Shown here: positions 7,129 to 14,687 of the stretch, piece by piece
Layout: every line of letters begins with the position of its first letter
Numbering within the stretch: the first letter of the stretch is position 1
Assembly (NCBI GenBank): GCA_030746295.1
Contig: JASLMY010000103.1
Span: 1 to 16,270 of the forward strand
DNA length: 16,270 nt
Reading direction: 5' to 3'
Origin: Alphaproteobacteria bacterium
Lineage (GTDB): Bacteria; Pseudomonadota; Alphaproteobacteria; GCA-2731375
Notes under the pieces: generated by a model
Seen by the model: only the letters and a program-made list of their open reading frames with translations
Database searches by the model: none
Told to the model about the DNA's origin: nothing
Program-made: the position numbers and the translations under genes

Positions 7129-8315
7129 TGCCGTCGTCGCTTGCCACCGTTGAACCTCGCGCCTCGGAGTCGATCGGCCTCCGGCGTGGAATCGTGCCCG
7201 TGACCGCGGCCGAGATGGCCGCGTCGACGCGGCTGGCGCCGCATATACGCGACGGCTTCAGCCTGGAACGGGCGATGCGTTGCGTGGTCGTCGCCCTCGT
7301 TCCCTGTCTATTCATGGCGCTCTATAACACCGGGCTGCAGGCCAACATCGCCCTGGCGGTGGCTGGGTCGAACGCCGTGCCCGACTGGCGTCTGGCCTGG
7401 CTTCGGGCGATGGGGCTCGGCATTCAGCCATCCGATTTCTGGGCCGCGGTGGTGCATGGGGGCCTCTACCTGGTGCCGGTTCTGGTCGTCACCGTGGTCG
7501 TCGGCGGCCTCTGGGAACGTCTCTTCGCCCACTATCGCCGGCGTCCCCTCGGCGAGGGCTTCGTCGTCGTGGCCCTGCTCTTTGTCCTGCTCTTGCCGCC
7601 GACGATCCCGCTCTGGAAGGCGGCACTCGGCATCTCCTTCGCGATCGTCGTCGGCAAGGAGATCTTCGGCGGCACCGGCCGAAACTTCCTCAATCCAGCG
7701 CTCGTCGGCATCGCTTTCCTCTACGTCACCTATCCGAAGGACATGGTGGTGGAGACGGCGTGGGCCATTCCCGACGCATTCACCAGCGCGACCTATCTGC
7801 AGGAAGCGGCCGACAAAGGGGTGGCGGAGATCGCCTGGCTCCCGACGGCCTGGCTCAAGACCTTCCTCGGCCTGGTGCCGGGCGGGTTCGGCACGACATC
7901 GACGCTGGCCTGCCTCATCGGTGCCGGGTATTTGCTCTACACCCGGGTCGCCTCGGCGCGTGTGATGGGCGGGGTGCTGCTGGGCATGCTTCTGACCTCG
8001 CTGCTGGTCAATCAGCTCGACGGCGTCGGCAATGCCTATGTGGGACTGCCGTGGTTCTGGCATCTGACGATGGGCAGCTTCGCCTTCGGCGCCGTCTTCC
8101 TGGCCACCGATCCGGTCAGTGCGGCCGCGACCAACAAGGGTCGATGGATCTACGGCCTTCTGATCGGCTTTGCCGTCGTGGTGATCCGGGTCCTGAACCA
8201 TTCCCATCCCGACGGCATGATGTTCGCGATCCTGTTGGGCAACATATTCGCGCCCCTTATCGACTATCTGGTGATGCGGGCGAACATTCGACGCAGGATG
8301 CGGCGCCGTGGCTAG
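7128..8315 (+). CDS. nqrB: Na+-translocating NADH:quinone reductase subunit B
   Basis: The large integral membrane subunit, which carries covalent FMN and riboflavin and forms part of the sodium path. The 395-residue product is slightly shorter than the roughly 415 of Vibrio, mainly at the N-terminus. The hallmark block GGTGRNFLNPALVG lies at 181-194, following GKEIF. The FMN attachment motif is DAFTSAT at 216-222, with Thr222 as acceptor; the usual Gly before Ala is replaced by Ser. Around eight to ten hydrophobic segments are visible, for example 51-70, 111-130, 144-163 and 187-202. The C-terminal block FLATDPVSAAATNKGRW and the NIFAPLIDYLV helix match the family. Start ATG 7128 overlaps the nqrA stop (TAATG), and the 3' end overlaps the GTG of nqrC, so translation is coupled. 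Confidence 0.95.
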   Translation: MPSSLATVEPRASESIGLRRGIVPVTAAEMAASTRLAPHIRDGFSLERAMRCVVVALVPCLFMALYNTGLQANIALAVAGSNAVPDWRLAWLRAMGLGIQPSDFWAAVVHGGLYLVPVLVVTVVVGGLWERLFAHYRRRPLGEGFVVVALLFVLLLPPTIPLWKAALGISFAIVVGKEIFGGTGRNFLNPALVGIAFLYVTYPKDMVVETAWAIPDAFTSATYLQEAADKGVAEIAWLPTAWLKTFLGLVPGGFGTTSTLACLIGAGYLLYTRVASARVMGGVLLGMLLTSLLVNQLDGVGNAYVGLPWFWHLTMGSFAFGAVFLATDPVSAAATNKGRWIYGLLIGFAVVVIRVLNHSHPDGMMFAILLGNIFAPLIDYLVMRANIRRRMRRRG

Positions 8316-9123
8316 TGACGACCAGAGCATGGAACGATCGAACGGGCCCTGGCGGCGCTTCCAGGCGCTCGCCAACGACAGCCCGGCGAAGACGGTGATC
8401 ATGACGCTCGCCGTCGCCTTCCTCGGCTCGGTGTTGGTGGCCGGCTCGGCGGTTTTGCTCCGGCCCTTGCAGATCGCCAACAAGGAGGCGGAGCGCCGCG
8501 CCCGCGTCGCCGAAATCGTCGCCCAGCTGGATGACGGCGAGGCGCTGAAGATCGAGGCGCGCGTCGTCGACCTGGCGAGTGGCCGCTACGTCACCTCGAT
8601 GGATCCGCTCGGATTCGACCAACGCCGTGCCGCCCGGGACCCGGAGCTGAGCCTGGAGATTCCGGCCCAGGATGATCTCGCCGGTCTGAAACGCCGCGCC
8701 CGCTTTGCCGTCGTTTACCTGGCCCAATCGGGAGGGCGGACGCGGGCGGTGGTGCTGCCGGTGCGCGGTAGCGGCTTCGCCTCGATGATCTATGGCTATA
8801 TCGGACTGGCGGCGGACGCGAACACGGTCGTCGGCATCAGCTTCTACGAGCATGCCGAGACCCCGGGCCTGGGGTCCTTGATCGACAGCCCGGCCTGGAA
8901 GCGGCAGTGGCAGGGCAAGAAGGTCAGAGACGAAGGAGAACTCCTCAGGCTCGGCGTCGGACGCGGGCGGATCGAGCCAGGCTCGGAGGCGGCATCCTAC
9001 CAGGTCGATGGCCTGACGGGTGCGACCTGGACCGGCCTCGGGGTCACCAATCTGCTGCACTACTGGCTCGACGAGAACGGCTTCGGGCCCTACTTGCGCA
9101 AACTTCGAAGACGGCAGGGTTGA
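8308..9123 (+). CDS. nqrC: Na+-translocating NADH:quinone reductase subunit C
   Basis: Subunit C carries the second covalently bound FMN. The 271-residue protein has one N-terminal membrane anchor (about 28-51) and a large soluble domain. ETPGLG at 184-189 and the flavinylation motif DGLTGATWT (234-242, acceptor Thr240) are both intact. The GTG at 8308 is chosen as start because an AGGA lies 9 nt before it and it overlaps the end of nqrB by 8 bases, whereas the ATG at 8329 lacks a ribosome-binding site; the seven extra residues are uncertain. Modification of Thr240 depends on ApbE, encoded five genes downstream in the same operon. Confidence 0.93.
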   Translation: MASDDQSMERSNGPWRRFQALANDSPAKTVIMTLAVAFLGSVLVAGSAVLLRPLQIANKEAERRARVAEIVAQLDDGEALKIEARVVDLASGRYVTSMDPLGFDQRRAARDPELSLEIPAQDDLAGLKRRARFAVVYLAQSGGRTRAVVLPVRGSGFASMIYGYIGLAADANTVVGISFYEHAETPGLGSLIDSPAWKRQWQGKKVRDEGELLRLGVGRGRIEPGSEAASYQVDGLTGATWTGLGVTNLLHYWLDENGFGPYLRKLRRRQG

Positions 9124-9126
9124 GAG

Positions 9127-9795
9127 ATGCGGAACGGTACGACCAAGGCCTTTCTCGCCCCCCTCGTCGGCGACAACCCGATCACCTTGCAGATTCTCGG
9201 GATCTGCTCGGCGCTGGCGGTGACGAAGACGGTGGCGACGGCGCTGGTCATGTCGGTGGCGGTGATCTTCGTGCTGGTGGCAGCGAATACCTCGGTCAGC
9301 CTGATCCGCAATCACATGCCGCGCAACGTGCGGCTGATCATTCAGATCACCATCATCTGCTCGCTCGTCATCGTCGTCGATCAGGTGCTCCGGGCCTTCG
9401 CCTACGGCCTCAGCAAGCAGCTCTCGGTCTTCGTCGGCCTGATTGTCACCAACTGCATCATCCTGGGCCGGGCCGAATCCTTCGCGATGCAGAACCCGGT
9501 CCGGCTCGCCGTCATGGACGGCCTCGGCAACGGCTTCGGCTATGCCTGGATCCTGCTGGTCGTCGGCGCCGTCCGCGAGCTCTTCGGCAGCGGTTCCCTG
9601 TTGGGCGTCGAGATCCTGCCGACGGTGGCGAACGGTGGTTGGTTCGACCCCGTCGCCCTGATGCTGCTGCCGCCGAGCGCCTTCTTCATCATCGGCTTCC
9701 TGATCTGGGCGATCCGGGCCTGGCAGCTGGCGCAGGCCGAGGCCCGCGAGTTCGAAGAGCGGGCCGCGACGGCGGAGGAGGTGCGCGCCTCATGA
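9127..9795 (+). CDS. nqrD: Na+-translocating NADH:quinone reductase subunit D
   Basis: Integral membrane subunit that, together with NqrE, holds the intramembrane iron centre between NqrF and NqrC. The 222-residue protein has about six hydrophobic helices and opens [20 protein letters not shown]. The iron-ligand cysteines are Cys27 (GICSALAVT) and Cys110 ([10 protein letters not shown]), equivalent to Cys29 and Cys112 of Vibrio. Asp131 in [10 protein letters not shown] corresponds to the Asp133 implicated in sodium uptake. The C-terminal tail is Glu/Ala-rich and charged, longer than strictly needed. It begins 3 nt after nqrC and overlaps nqrE by ATGA. RnfE is the paralogue, but the nqr context decides. 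Confidence 0.95.
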   Translation: MRNGTTKAFLAPLVGDNPITLQILGICSALAVTKTVATALVMSVAVIFVLVAANTSVSLIRNHMPRNVRLIIQITIICSLVIVVDQVLRAFAYGLSKQLSVFVGLIVTNCIILGRAESFAMQNPVRLAVMDGLGNGFGYAWILLVVGAVRELFGSGSLLGVEILPTVANGGWFDPVALMLLPPSAFFIIGFLIWAIRAWQLAQAEAREFEERAATAEEVRAS

Positions 9796-10403
9796 CCGGC
9801 TATGTCAGCCTCTTCGTGCAGGCCGCGTTCATCGAGAACCTTGCGCTCTCGTTCTTTCTCGGCATGTGCATGTTTCTCGCTGTTTCAAAGCGGGTAGAGA
9901 CGGCCTTCGGCCTCGGCCTCGCAGTCTTCGTGGTGCAGACGATAACGGTGCCGGTGAACCACCTGATCCATAGCTATCTCCTGAAGGAGGGAGCGCTGGC
10001 CTGGGCTGGCCTCGGCGATATGGACCTGGGCTTTCTCTCCCTCATCAGCTTCATCGGCGTCATCGCGGCGATGGTGCAGATCATCGAGATGACGGTCGAG
10101 CGGTACTTCCCGGCGCTGCATCAGGCGTTGGGCATCTATCTGCCGCTGGTGACCGTCAACTGCGCCATCTTGGGCGGCTCGCTGTTCATGGTCGAGCGCA
10201 GCTACGACTTCACCGAGTCGGTGGTCTACGGCGTCGGCACGGGCTTCGGCTGGGCCGTCGCCATCTGCGCGCTGGCCGGCATCCGCGAGAAGCTGAAATA
10301 CAGCGATCCGCCCGCGGGGCTGGAGGGCATCGGCCTCACCTTCATCGTCGTCGGTTTGATCTCTCTCGGCTTTCTGGGCTTTTCGGGGATGCATGTCGGA
10401 TGA
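9792..10403 (+). CDS. nqrE: Na+-translocating NADH:quinone reductase subunit E
   Basis: A 203-residue integral membrane subunit, pseudo-symmetric partner of NqrD. Iron-ligand cysteines are Cys26 (LGMCMFLA) and Cys124 (TVNCAILGG); Cys26 has the same number as in Vibrio, while Cys124 and Glu99 (IIEMTVERY) are shifted by four, pointing to a short insertion in the loop around residues 65-80. Glu99 matches the Glu95 linked to sodium uptake. Six hydrophobic segments are visible. Start ATG overlaps the nqrD stop. A 30-bp gap to nqrF follows, the widest inside the structural-gene part of the operon. RnfA is the paralogue, excluded by context. Confidence 0.95.
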   Translation: MTGYVSLFVQAAFIENLALSFFLGMCMFLAVSKRVETAFGLGLAVFVVQTITVPVNHLIHSYLLKEGALAWAGLGDMDLGFLSLISFIGVIAAMVQIIEMTVERYFPALHQALGIYLPLVTVNCAILGGSLFMVERSYDFTESVVYGVGTGFGWAVAICALAGIREKLKYSDPPAGLEGIGLTFIVVGLISLGFLGFSGMHVG

Positions 10404-10433
10404 GCTGCCATCTCTCTCGGGTCGGGGTGTGAG

Positions 10434-11657
10434 ATGAGCGAAATCGCACTCGGGGTGACGCTGTTCACGGCCATCGTCCTGCTGTTGGCTCTGCTGATCC
10501 TGGCGGCGCGCTCGGTACTGGTGCCGAGCGGCGAGGTCGAGGTCGTCGTCAACGATCGGCGCCGAATCAAGACCGCCGTCGGCCGCAAGCTGCTCGCCGT
10601 CCTAACCGAGCTCGGGATCCACCTGCCGTCGGCCTGCGGCGGTGTCGGCACCTGCGGGCAATGCCGCGTCCGGGTGCCGTCGGGCGGCGGCGCCGTGCTG
10701 CCGACGGAACGGACCCGGATCAGCCGGCGCGAGGCGGCGGAAGGCGATCGGCTCGCCTGCCAGGTGACGATCCGCGAGGCGATCCGCGTCGAGGTGCCCG
10801 AGGAGGTCTTCGGCGTCAAGCAATGGGAATGCACCGTGCGCTCGAACCGGAACGTCGGCAGCCTGATCAAAGAGCTGGTGCTGGAGATGCCGCCGGGCGA
10901 GACCATCGACTTCCGGGCCGGCAGCTACGTGCAGATCACCTGTCCGCCTTACGAGCTCGACTTCGCCGATCTCGACATCGATGCCCCCTTTCGGGGCGAG
11001 TGGGACCGCCACGACCTCTGGCGCTACCGGGCGGGCACGGAGGAGCCGACCGCCCGCGCCTATTCGATGGCCAACTATCCCGAGGAGAACGACATCGTCA
11101 TGGCAGACATCCGCATCGCGATCCCGCCACCGAGGGCGCCGGAGACGGTGCCGCCGGGTATCGTCTCGTCCTACATCTTCGGTCTTGGGCCGGGCGACAA
11201 GGTGGCAGTCTCAGGGCCCTACGGCCACTTCTTCGCATCCGAGGGCGAGGGCGAACTGGTCTTCGTCGGCGGCGGCGTCGGCATGGGGGCGATGCGCTCG
11301 CATATCTTCGACCAACTGAAGCGCATCGGTACGGGGCGCAAGATCTCTTTTTGGTACGGCGCGCGCAATCGCCGCGAAATTCTCTATCGCGACGCGTTCG
11401 ACCGGCTGGCGGCCGAGCACGCCAATTTCGAATGGCATGTCGTCCTCTCCGAGCCGACGGCCGAGGACGCCTGGGAAGGCCTGACCGGCTTCGTTCACGA
11501 GGCCCTTTACGAGCGCTACCTCGCGGACCATCTGGCGCCCGAGGACTGCGAGTATTATCTCTGTGGTCCGACCCTGATGATCCGAGCGACCAGCAACATG
11601 TTGGATAGCCTCGGTGTCGGTCCCGAGAATATCGCCTACGACGATTTCGGGAGCTAG
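10434..11657 (+). CDS. nqrF: Na+-translocating NADH:quinone reductase subunit F (NADH-oxidising)
   Basis: The entry subunit, oxidising NADH through FAD and a 2Fe-2S cluster. The 407 residues comprise an N-terminal membrane helix (about 5-25), a plant-type 2Fe-2S domain with Cys68, Cys74, Cys77 (CGGVGTCGQC) and Cys109, an FAD-binding barrel with RAYSMANYP at 208-216, and an NADH-binding domain with GGGVGMGAMRSH (279-290), CGPT (377-380) and the terminal YDDFGS. Cysteine spacing equals that of Vibrio NqrF. The nucleotide-binding loop differs from the usual GGGAGMAPMRSH at three positions. No clear Shine-Dalgarno is seen. It ends 3 nt before apbE. Confidence 0.96.
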   Translation: MSEIALGVTLFTAIVLLLALLILAARSVLVPSGEVEVVVNDRRRIKTAVGRKLLAVLTELGIHLPSACGGVGTCGQCRVRVPSGGGAVLPTERTRISRREAAEGDRLACQVTIREAIRVEVPEEVFGVKQWECTVRSNRNVGSLIKELVLEMPPGETIDFRAGSYVQITCPPYELDFADLDIDAPFRGEWDRHDLWRYRAGTEEPTARAYSMANYPEENDIVMADIRIAIPPPRAPETVPPGIVSSYIFGLGPGDKVAVSGPYGHFFASEGEGELVFVGGGVGMGAMRSHIFDQLKRIGTGRKISFWYGARNRREILYRDAFDRLAAEHANFEWHVVLSEPTAEDAWEGLTGFVHEALYERYLADHLAPEDCEYYLCGPTLMIRATSNMLDSLGVGPENIAYDDFGS

Positions 11658-11660
11658 GCC

Positions 11661-12713
11661 ATGGCCCGTGATCTGACGCGCAGAGACCTGATCCGGAACG
11701 CCCGCGGACTGGCCTTGGCGACCCCGTTTCTAAGCTTGGTGGCGTGTGATGACGGGCGCGGGCGTCGCCCGTTGACGCAACTCGGCGGTGCCACCATGGG
11801 CACCACCTATCACGTCTTGATCGATGCCCTGCCGCCGACCGCGGACGTCGCCGCCCTCGAGGCCGCCGTCAAGGCCGTTCTCGACGGCGTCGACCGGCGC
11901 ATGTCGACCCATCGAGCGGATTCCGAGTTGTCCCGCTTCAACGATGCCGGCGCCGGCTGGCTCTCGGTGTCGGCCGACACACTGGCGGTCGTCGAGGCGG
12001 CACAGTGGGTGAACCGGCTGTCGACCGGTGCCTTCGATCCGACGATCGGGCCGCTTGTCGATCTATGGGGCTTCGGCCCGGCGCACCGCGAGCCGGGCAT
12101 GCCGGCGGGCTCGCGGATCAGGAAGGCGATGCCCCGAAACGGCCTCGCCGACGTCAGAGTGGGATCGTCGCCGCCCGCTCTGGGCAAGGATCGGCCCGAG
12201 CTTCGTCTCGACCTCTCGGGCATCGCCAAGGGCTTTGCCGTCGATGCCATCGCGGCACGATTGCGCGACCGGGGAATTGGAAACTTTCTGGTCGAGGTCG
12301 GCGGCGAGTTGCGCGGCGGCGGCTACAGCCCGCGCGGCGACGCTTGGCGGATCGGCATCGAGCGGCCGCCGGGGTCGTGGGGCCTGCCGCAGCGCCTCGT
12401 CGGCCTGGGCGACGGCGCGCTCGCGACCTCAGGCGACTATCGGATCTTCTTCGAGCACTCAGGACGGCGCTATTCCCACATCATCGATCCCACGACCGGC
12501 AGGCCGGTGGCGCACGGGCTCGCCTCGGTGACGGTCGCCGCGCCGACGACGATGGCGGCCGACGCCCTCTCTACCGCGCTCATGGTGCTGGGCCCCGAGG
12601 CCGGTGCCGAGCTTGCGGCACGGGAAGACATCGCCGCCTACTTCATCTCCAGGCGCGGCGAGGGGCTGCACGAGCACGCCTCGCCCGCCTTCGCCTCGCA
12701 TCTGATCGGCTGA
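11661..12713 (+). CDS. apbE: FAD:protein FMN transferase (ApbE), lipoprotein
   Basis: ApbE takes FMN from FAD and attaches it to Thr in (S/T)GAT-type motifs; here the natural clients are NqrB and NqrC of the same operon. The 350-residue protein has an N-terminal TRRDLI pair of arginines, a hydrophobic stretch, and a lipobox LVAC with Cys29 as the likely lipidated residue, so it should act outside the cytoplasmic membrane. The family core is visible: GTTYHV near 47-52, the STGAFDPTIGPLVDLWGFG segment, the DLSGIAKGFAVD block, EVGGELR, and the C-terminal HIIDPTTGRP with the following TMAADALSTALMVLG. It starts 3 nt after nqrF, and its stop overlaps the ribosome-binding site of nqrM, so it is part of the operon. 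Confidence 0.95.
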   Translation: MARDLTRRDLIRNARGLALATPFLSLVACDDGRGRRPLTQLGGATMGTTYHVLIDALPPTADVAALEAAVKAVLDGVDRRMSTHRADSELSRFNDAGAGWLSVSADTLAVVEAAQWVNRLSTGAFDPTIGPLVDLWGFGPAHREPGMPAGSRIRKAMPRNGLADVRVGSSPPALGKDRPELRLDLSGIAKGFAVDAIAARLRDRGIGNFLVEVGGELRGGGYSPRGDAWRIGIERPPGSWGLPQRLVGLGDGALATSGDYRIFFEHSGRRYSHIIDPTTGRPVAHGLASVTVAAPTTMAADALSTALMVLGPEAGAELAAREDIAAYFISRRGEGLHEHASPAFASHLIG

Positions 12714-12723
12714 GGATGAAACA

Positions 12724-12906
12724 ATGATGATCTTCATTCTCAGCTTTGCCGTCGTCTCCTTGGCCGTTCTCGGGATGGCGGTAGGCGCCTTGGCGGGCCG
12801 ACCGCCGATCAGCAACGGCTGTGGCCGGCTCCGCGACGGCGACTGCGAATGCGGCAGGGACGCACCGTGCGAACGGGGCGACCGACCTGGCGCGCGGACG
12901 AGCTGA
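12724..12906 (+). CDS. nqrM: NQR maturation protein NqrM (DUF539)
   Basis: A 60-residue protein with one N-terminal hydrophobic helix (about 2-24) and the characteristic GRPPISNGCG turn, followed by a cysteine cluster at Cys33, Cys41, Cys43 and Cys49. NqrM is needed to assemble the iron centre between NqrD and NqrE; a cysteine at this position is essential in the Vibrio protein. The gene starts 10 nt after the apbE stop, with AGGA at 12713-12716 overlapping that stop. It is short compared with the common 70-80 residues, the loss being in the low-complexity charged tail. An ATG one codon downstream is an alternative start. Position directly after nqrF-apbE supports the call strongly. Confidence 0.88.
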   Translation: MMIFILSFAVVSLAVLGMAVGALAGRPPISNGCGRLRDGDCECGRDAPCERGDRPGARTS

Positions 12907-12919
12907 CGGGTCGAAAATC

Positions 12920-13315
12920 ATGCAACAGAAACGCACTGTCAGAGACTATATGGCGAAGGAGCTGGTCACCTTCAGCCCGGACATGGATCTTCACCAGGCC
13001 ATCAAAATGCTGTTGGCAAAACGGATTTCCGGCGCCCCGGTGGTCGACGACCAGGGCGGTCTGGTCGGCATCTTGTCGAAGAAGGACTGCCTCAAGGTGG
13101 CTTTCGCGGCCAGCTATCACAAGGAATTGGCCGGCCCGGTCGCGGACTACATGAGCACCTCGGTCGAGACCGTCGACGCCGACGACGATATCGTCGAGGT
13201 GGCCGAGCTCTTCCTGAGGAGCACCTATCGCCGGTTCCCGGTCATGGAGCGGGGACGGCTGGTGAGCCAGATCAGCCGTCACGACATCCTGCAGGCGATA
13301 GAAGACCTCTGGTGA
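12920..13315 (+). CDS. tandem CBS-domain protein
   Basis: A 131-residue protein made of two CBS domains and little else. Repeat one is about residues 6-64 (DYMAKELVTFSPDMDLHQA then SGAPVVDDQGGLVGILSKKD). Repeat two is about 74-130 (DYMSTSVETVDADDDIVE then YRRFPVMERGRLVSQISRHDIL). Paired CBS domains form a module that usually binds adenosine nucleotides (AMP, ATP, sometimes NAD) and reports energy status to a partner. There is no attached enzyme or channel domain, so the partner is unknown. The frame is open upstream, but the ATG at 12920, 14 nt past nqrM, gives the natural start; the ribosome-binding site is weak. Close spacing to nqrM suggests transcription with the nqr operon. Small CBS proteins are often part of low-oxygen regulons; no FNR box was found directly before this one. 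Confidence 0.85.
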   Translation: MQQKRTVRDYMAKELVTFSPDMDLHQAIKMLLAKRISGAPVVDDQGGLVGILSKKDCLKVAFAASYHKELAGPVADYMSTSVETVDADDDIVEVAELFLRSTYRRFPVMERGRLVSQISRHDILQAIEDLW

Positions 13316-13367
13316 GGGCTCGCCGGTCGGCTCGGAAGTCAGCCTGGAGGCGAAGCCGTCCCGACCC

Positions 13368-13408
13368 TTGTCGTCGCCAACCAGCGGCGAGACAATGACG
13401 TATCGTCA
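13368..13408 (+). promoter_or_regulatory. candidate promoter with overlapping inverted repeat before the antiporter gene
   Basis: TTGTCG (13368-13373) and GACAAT (13391-13396), separated by 17 bp, make a plausible sigma-70-type promoter, each element matching consensus at four of six positions. An inverted repeat TGACG-TAT-CGTCA (13396-13408) begins at the last base of the -10 and covers the expected start site, where a repressor could bind. In GC-rich DNA such matches arise by chance, so this is tentative. Confidence 0.3.
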
Positions 13409-13423
13409 GCTTTTCGGCGGGCC

Positions 13424-14650
13424 ATGATCGATAACCACGCCATCCATGTCTTCGAGCTCGTCCTCGGCGTGCTGATCATCGCGGCGATGTTCCTGCGGCT
13501 CTGGTTCGGGCGGATGGGGGCGCCGTCGCTGGTCGGGTTCATCCTGCTGGGCTTCGTCGTGCGGCTGATCGACAGCACCGTTCCCTTCCTAACGGAAGCC
13601 AGCCTGCACATCCTCGAGTTCCTGGCGAGCACCGGTATCTTCATCCTGCTGTTTCGCGTCGGCCTGGACAGCAACGTCCACGGCCTCGTCTCCAAGCTGC
13701 CGCGAGCGGCCCCGATCTGGATCGGAAACGTAGTGCTGAGCGGCTTGCCCGCCTATCTGGTTTGCGACTGGTGGCTCGGTCTCGCTCTCGTCCCCAGCAT
13801 ATTCGTCGCCGTTGCGATGACGGCGACCAGCATTGCCGTCTCGACCGAGATGTGGCGCGAGGCCGATGCTCTCGACAGCGCCGACGCTGAGACCTTGATC
13901 GACGTCGCCGAGCTGGACGATCTCTCCGGCGTGGCGCTGCTGGCCTTGGCGCTCGCCGTCGTCCCGGCGCTGCATTTCGGCGACGGCAGACCGGTGCTCG
14001 CCATCGCGGGCGACGTGACGCTCGTTTTTGTTGTCAAGGTGGCGCTGTTCGGAACGCTCTGCGCACTCCTGGCGCGCTACGGCGAACGCCATATCGTCGC
14101 GGCGCTGCGGGCCACCGGCGAGCCGAGTTCCGCATTGATCCTCATCGGCGTCGGCTTGATCATCGCGGCGGTCGCCTCGCTCTTGGGCTTCTCGATCGCG
14201 ATCGGTGCCTTTTTTGCCGGCTTGGTCTTCAGCCGCGATCCGGAAGCGGTCCGGCTCGAGACCGGGTTCCTGCAGCTGCGCGACTTCTTCGTACCGTTCT
14301 TCTTCATCGCCATAGGGTTTCGAATCGACCCGGCGTCGCTCGGCTCCGCGATGGGCATCGGCGGGGCGCTCTTGGTCGTCGCCGTCCTCGGCAAGGTCAT
14401 CGGTGCCGGCGTTCCGGCGTTGCTGACGACCGGTGGGACGGGGGCGCTTCTGATCGGCGTCAGCATGGTGCCGCGCGCCGAGATCGCCATGGTGATCGGC
14501 CAGCAGGCCCGCGAGCTCGGCGATTGGGCGATGCCGGCCGAGGTCTATTCCGGCATCGCCCTGGTCTCGCTGGCCACGTGTCTCGTTACGCCCTTCGCCG
14601 TCCGCGCCCTGCTCCGGCAGCGCGCCCGAGAAGTTCGCCTAGAGGAGTGA
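13424..14650 (+). CDS. CPA2-family monovalent cation:proton antiporter (Na+/H+ exchanger domain)
   Basis: A 408-residue membrane protein with about 11-13 hydrophobic segments and essentially no soluble domain. The core shows the TM4-type unwound motif AMTATSIAVS (131-140) and the ion-binding pair Asp165-Asp166 in AELDDLSGV. A conserved Arg follows in MVPRAEIAMVIG near the C-terminus. The Asp-Asp pair is the pattern of electrogenic exchangers such as NapA, in contrast to the Gln-Asp of KefB/KefC. The C-terminal TrkA-N domain of Kef channels is missing, so a plain antiporter is favoured. Ion choice (Na+ or K+) cannot be read. It lies 108 bp after the CBS gene and downstream of the nqr sodium pump, which would make Na+/H+ exchange sensible. 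No good Shine-Dalgarno precedes the ATG. It converges with the Sel1-repeat gene. Confidence 0.9.
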   Translation: MIDNHAIHVFELVLGVLIIAAMFLRLWFGRMGAPSLVGFILLGFVVRLIDSTVPFLTEASLHILEFLASTGIFILLFRVGLDSNVHGLVSKLPRAAPIWIGNVVLSGLPAYLVCDWWLGLALVPSIFVAVAMTATSIAVSTEMWREADALDSADAETLIDVAELDDLSGVALLALALAVVPALHFGDGRPVLAIAGDVTLVFVVKVALFGTLCALLARYGERHIVAALRATGEPSSALILIGVGLIIAAVASLLGFSIAIGAFFAGLVFSRDPEAVRLETGFLQLRDFFVPFFFIAIGFRIDPASLGSAMGIGGALLVVAVLGKVIGAGVPALLTTGGTGALLIGVSMVPRAEIAMVIGQQARELGDWAMPAEVYSGIALVSLATCLVTPFAVRALLRQRAREVRLEE

Positions 14651-14687
14651 CCGGTCGAGGCGGCGCGTCGGCCCAGATCGGCCGCGG

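Noticed and set aside
5800..11657. Rnf complex instead of NQR
   Set aside because: Subunit A lacks the RnfC ferredoxin motifs, there is no RnfB, and subunit F has the 2Fe-2S/FAD/NADH architecture unique to NQR.
14669..14684. Short hairpin CGGCC-N6-GGCCG between the antiporter and Sel1-repeat genes as terminator
   Set aside because: Only a 5-bp stem with no T-run on either side; expected by chance in GC-rich DNA.
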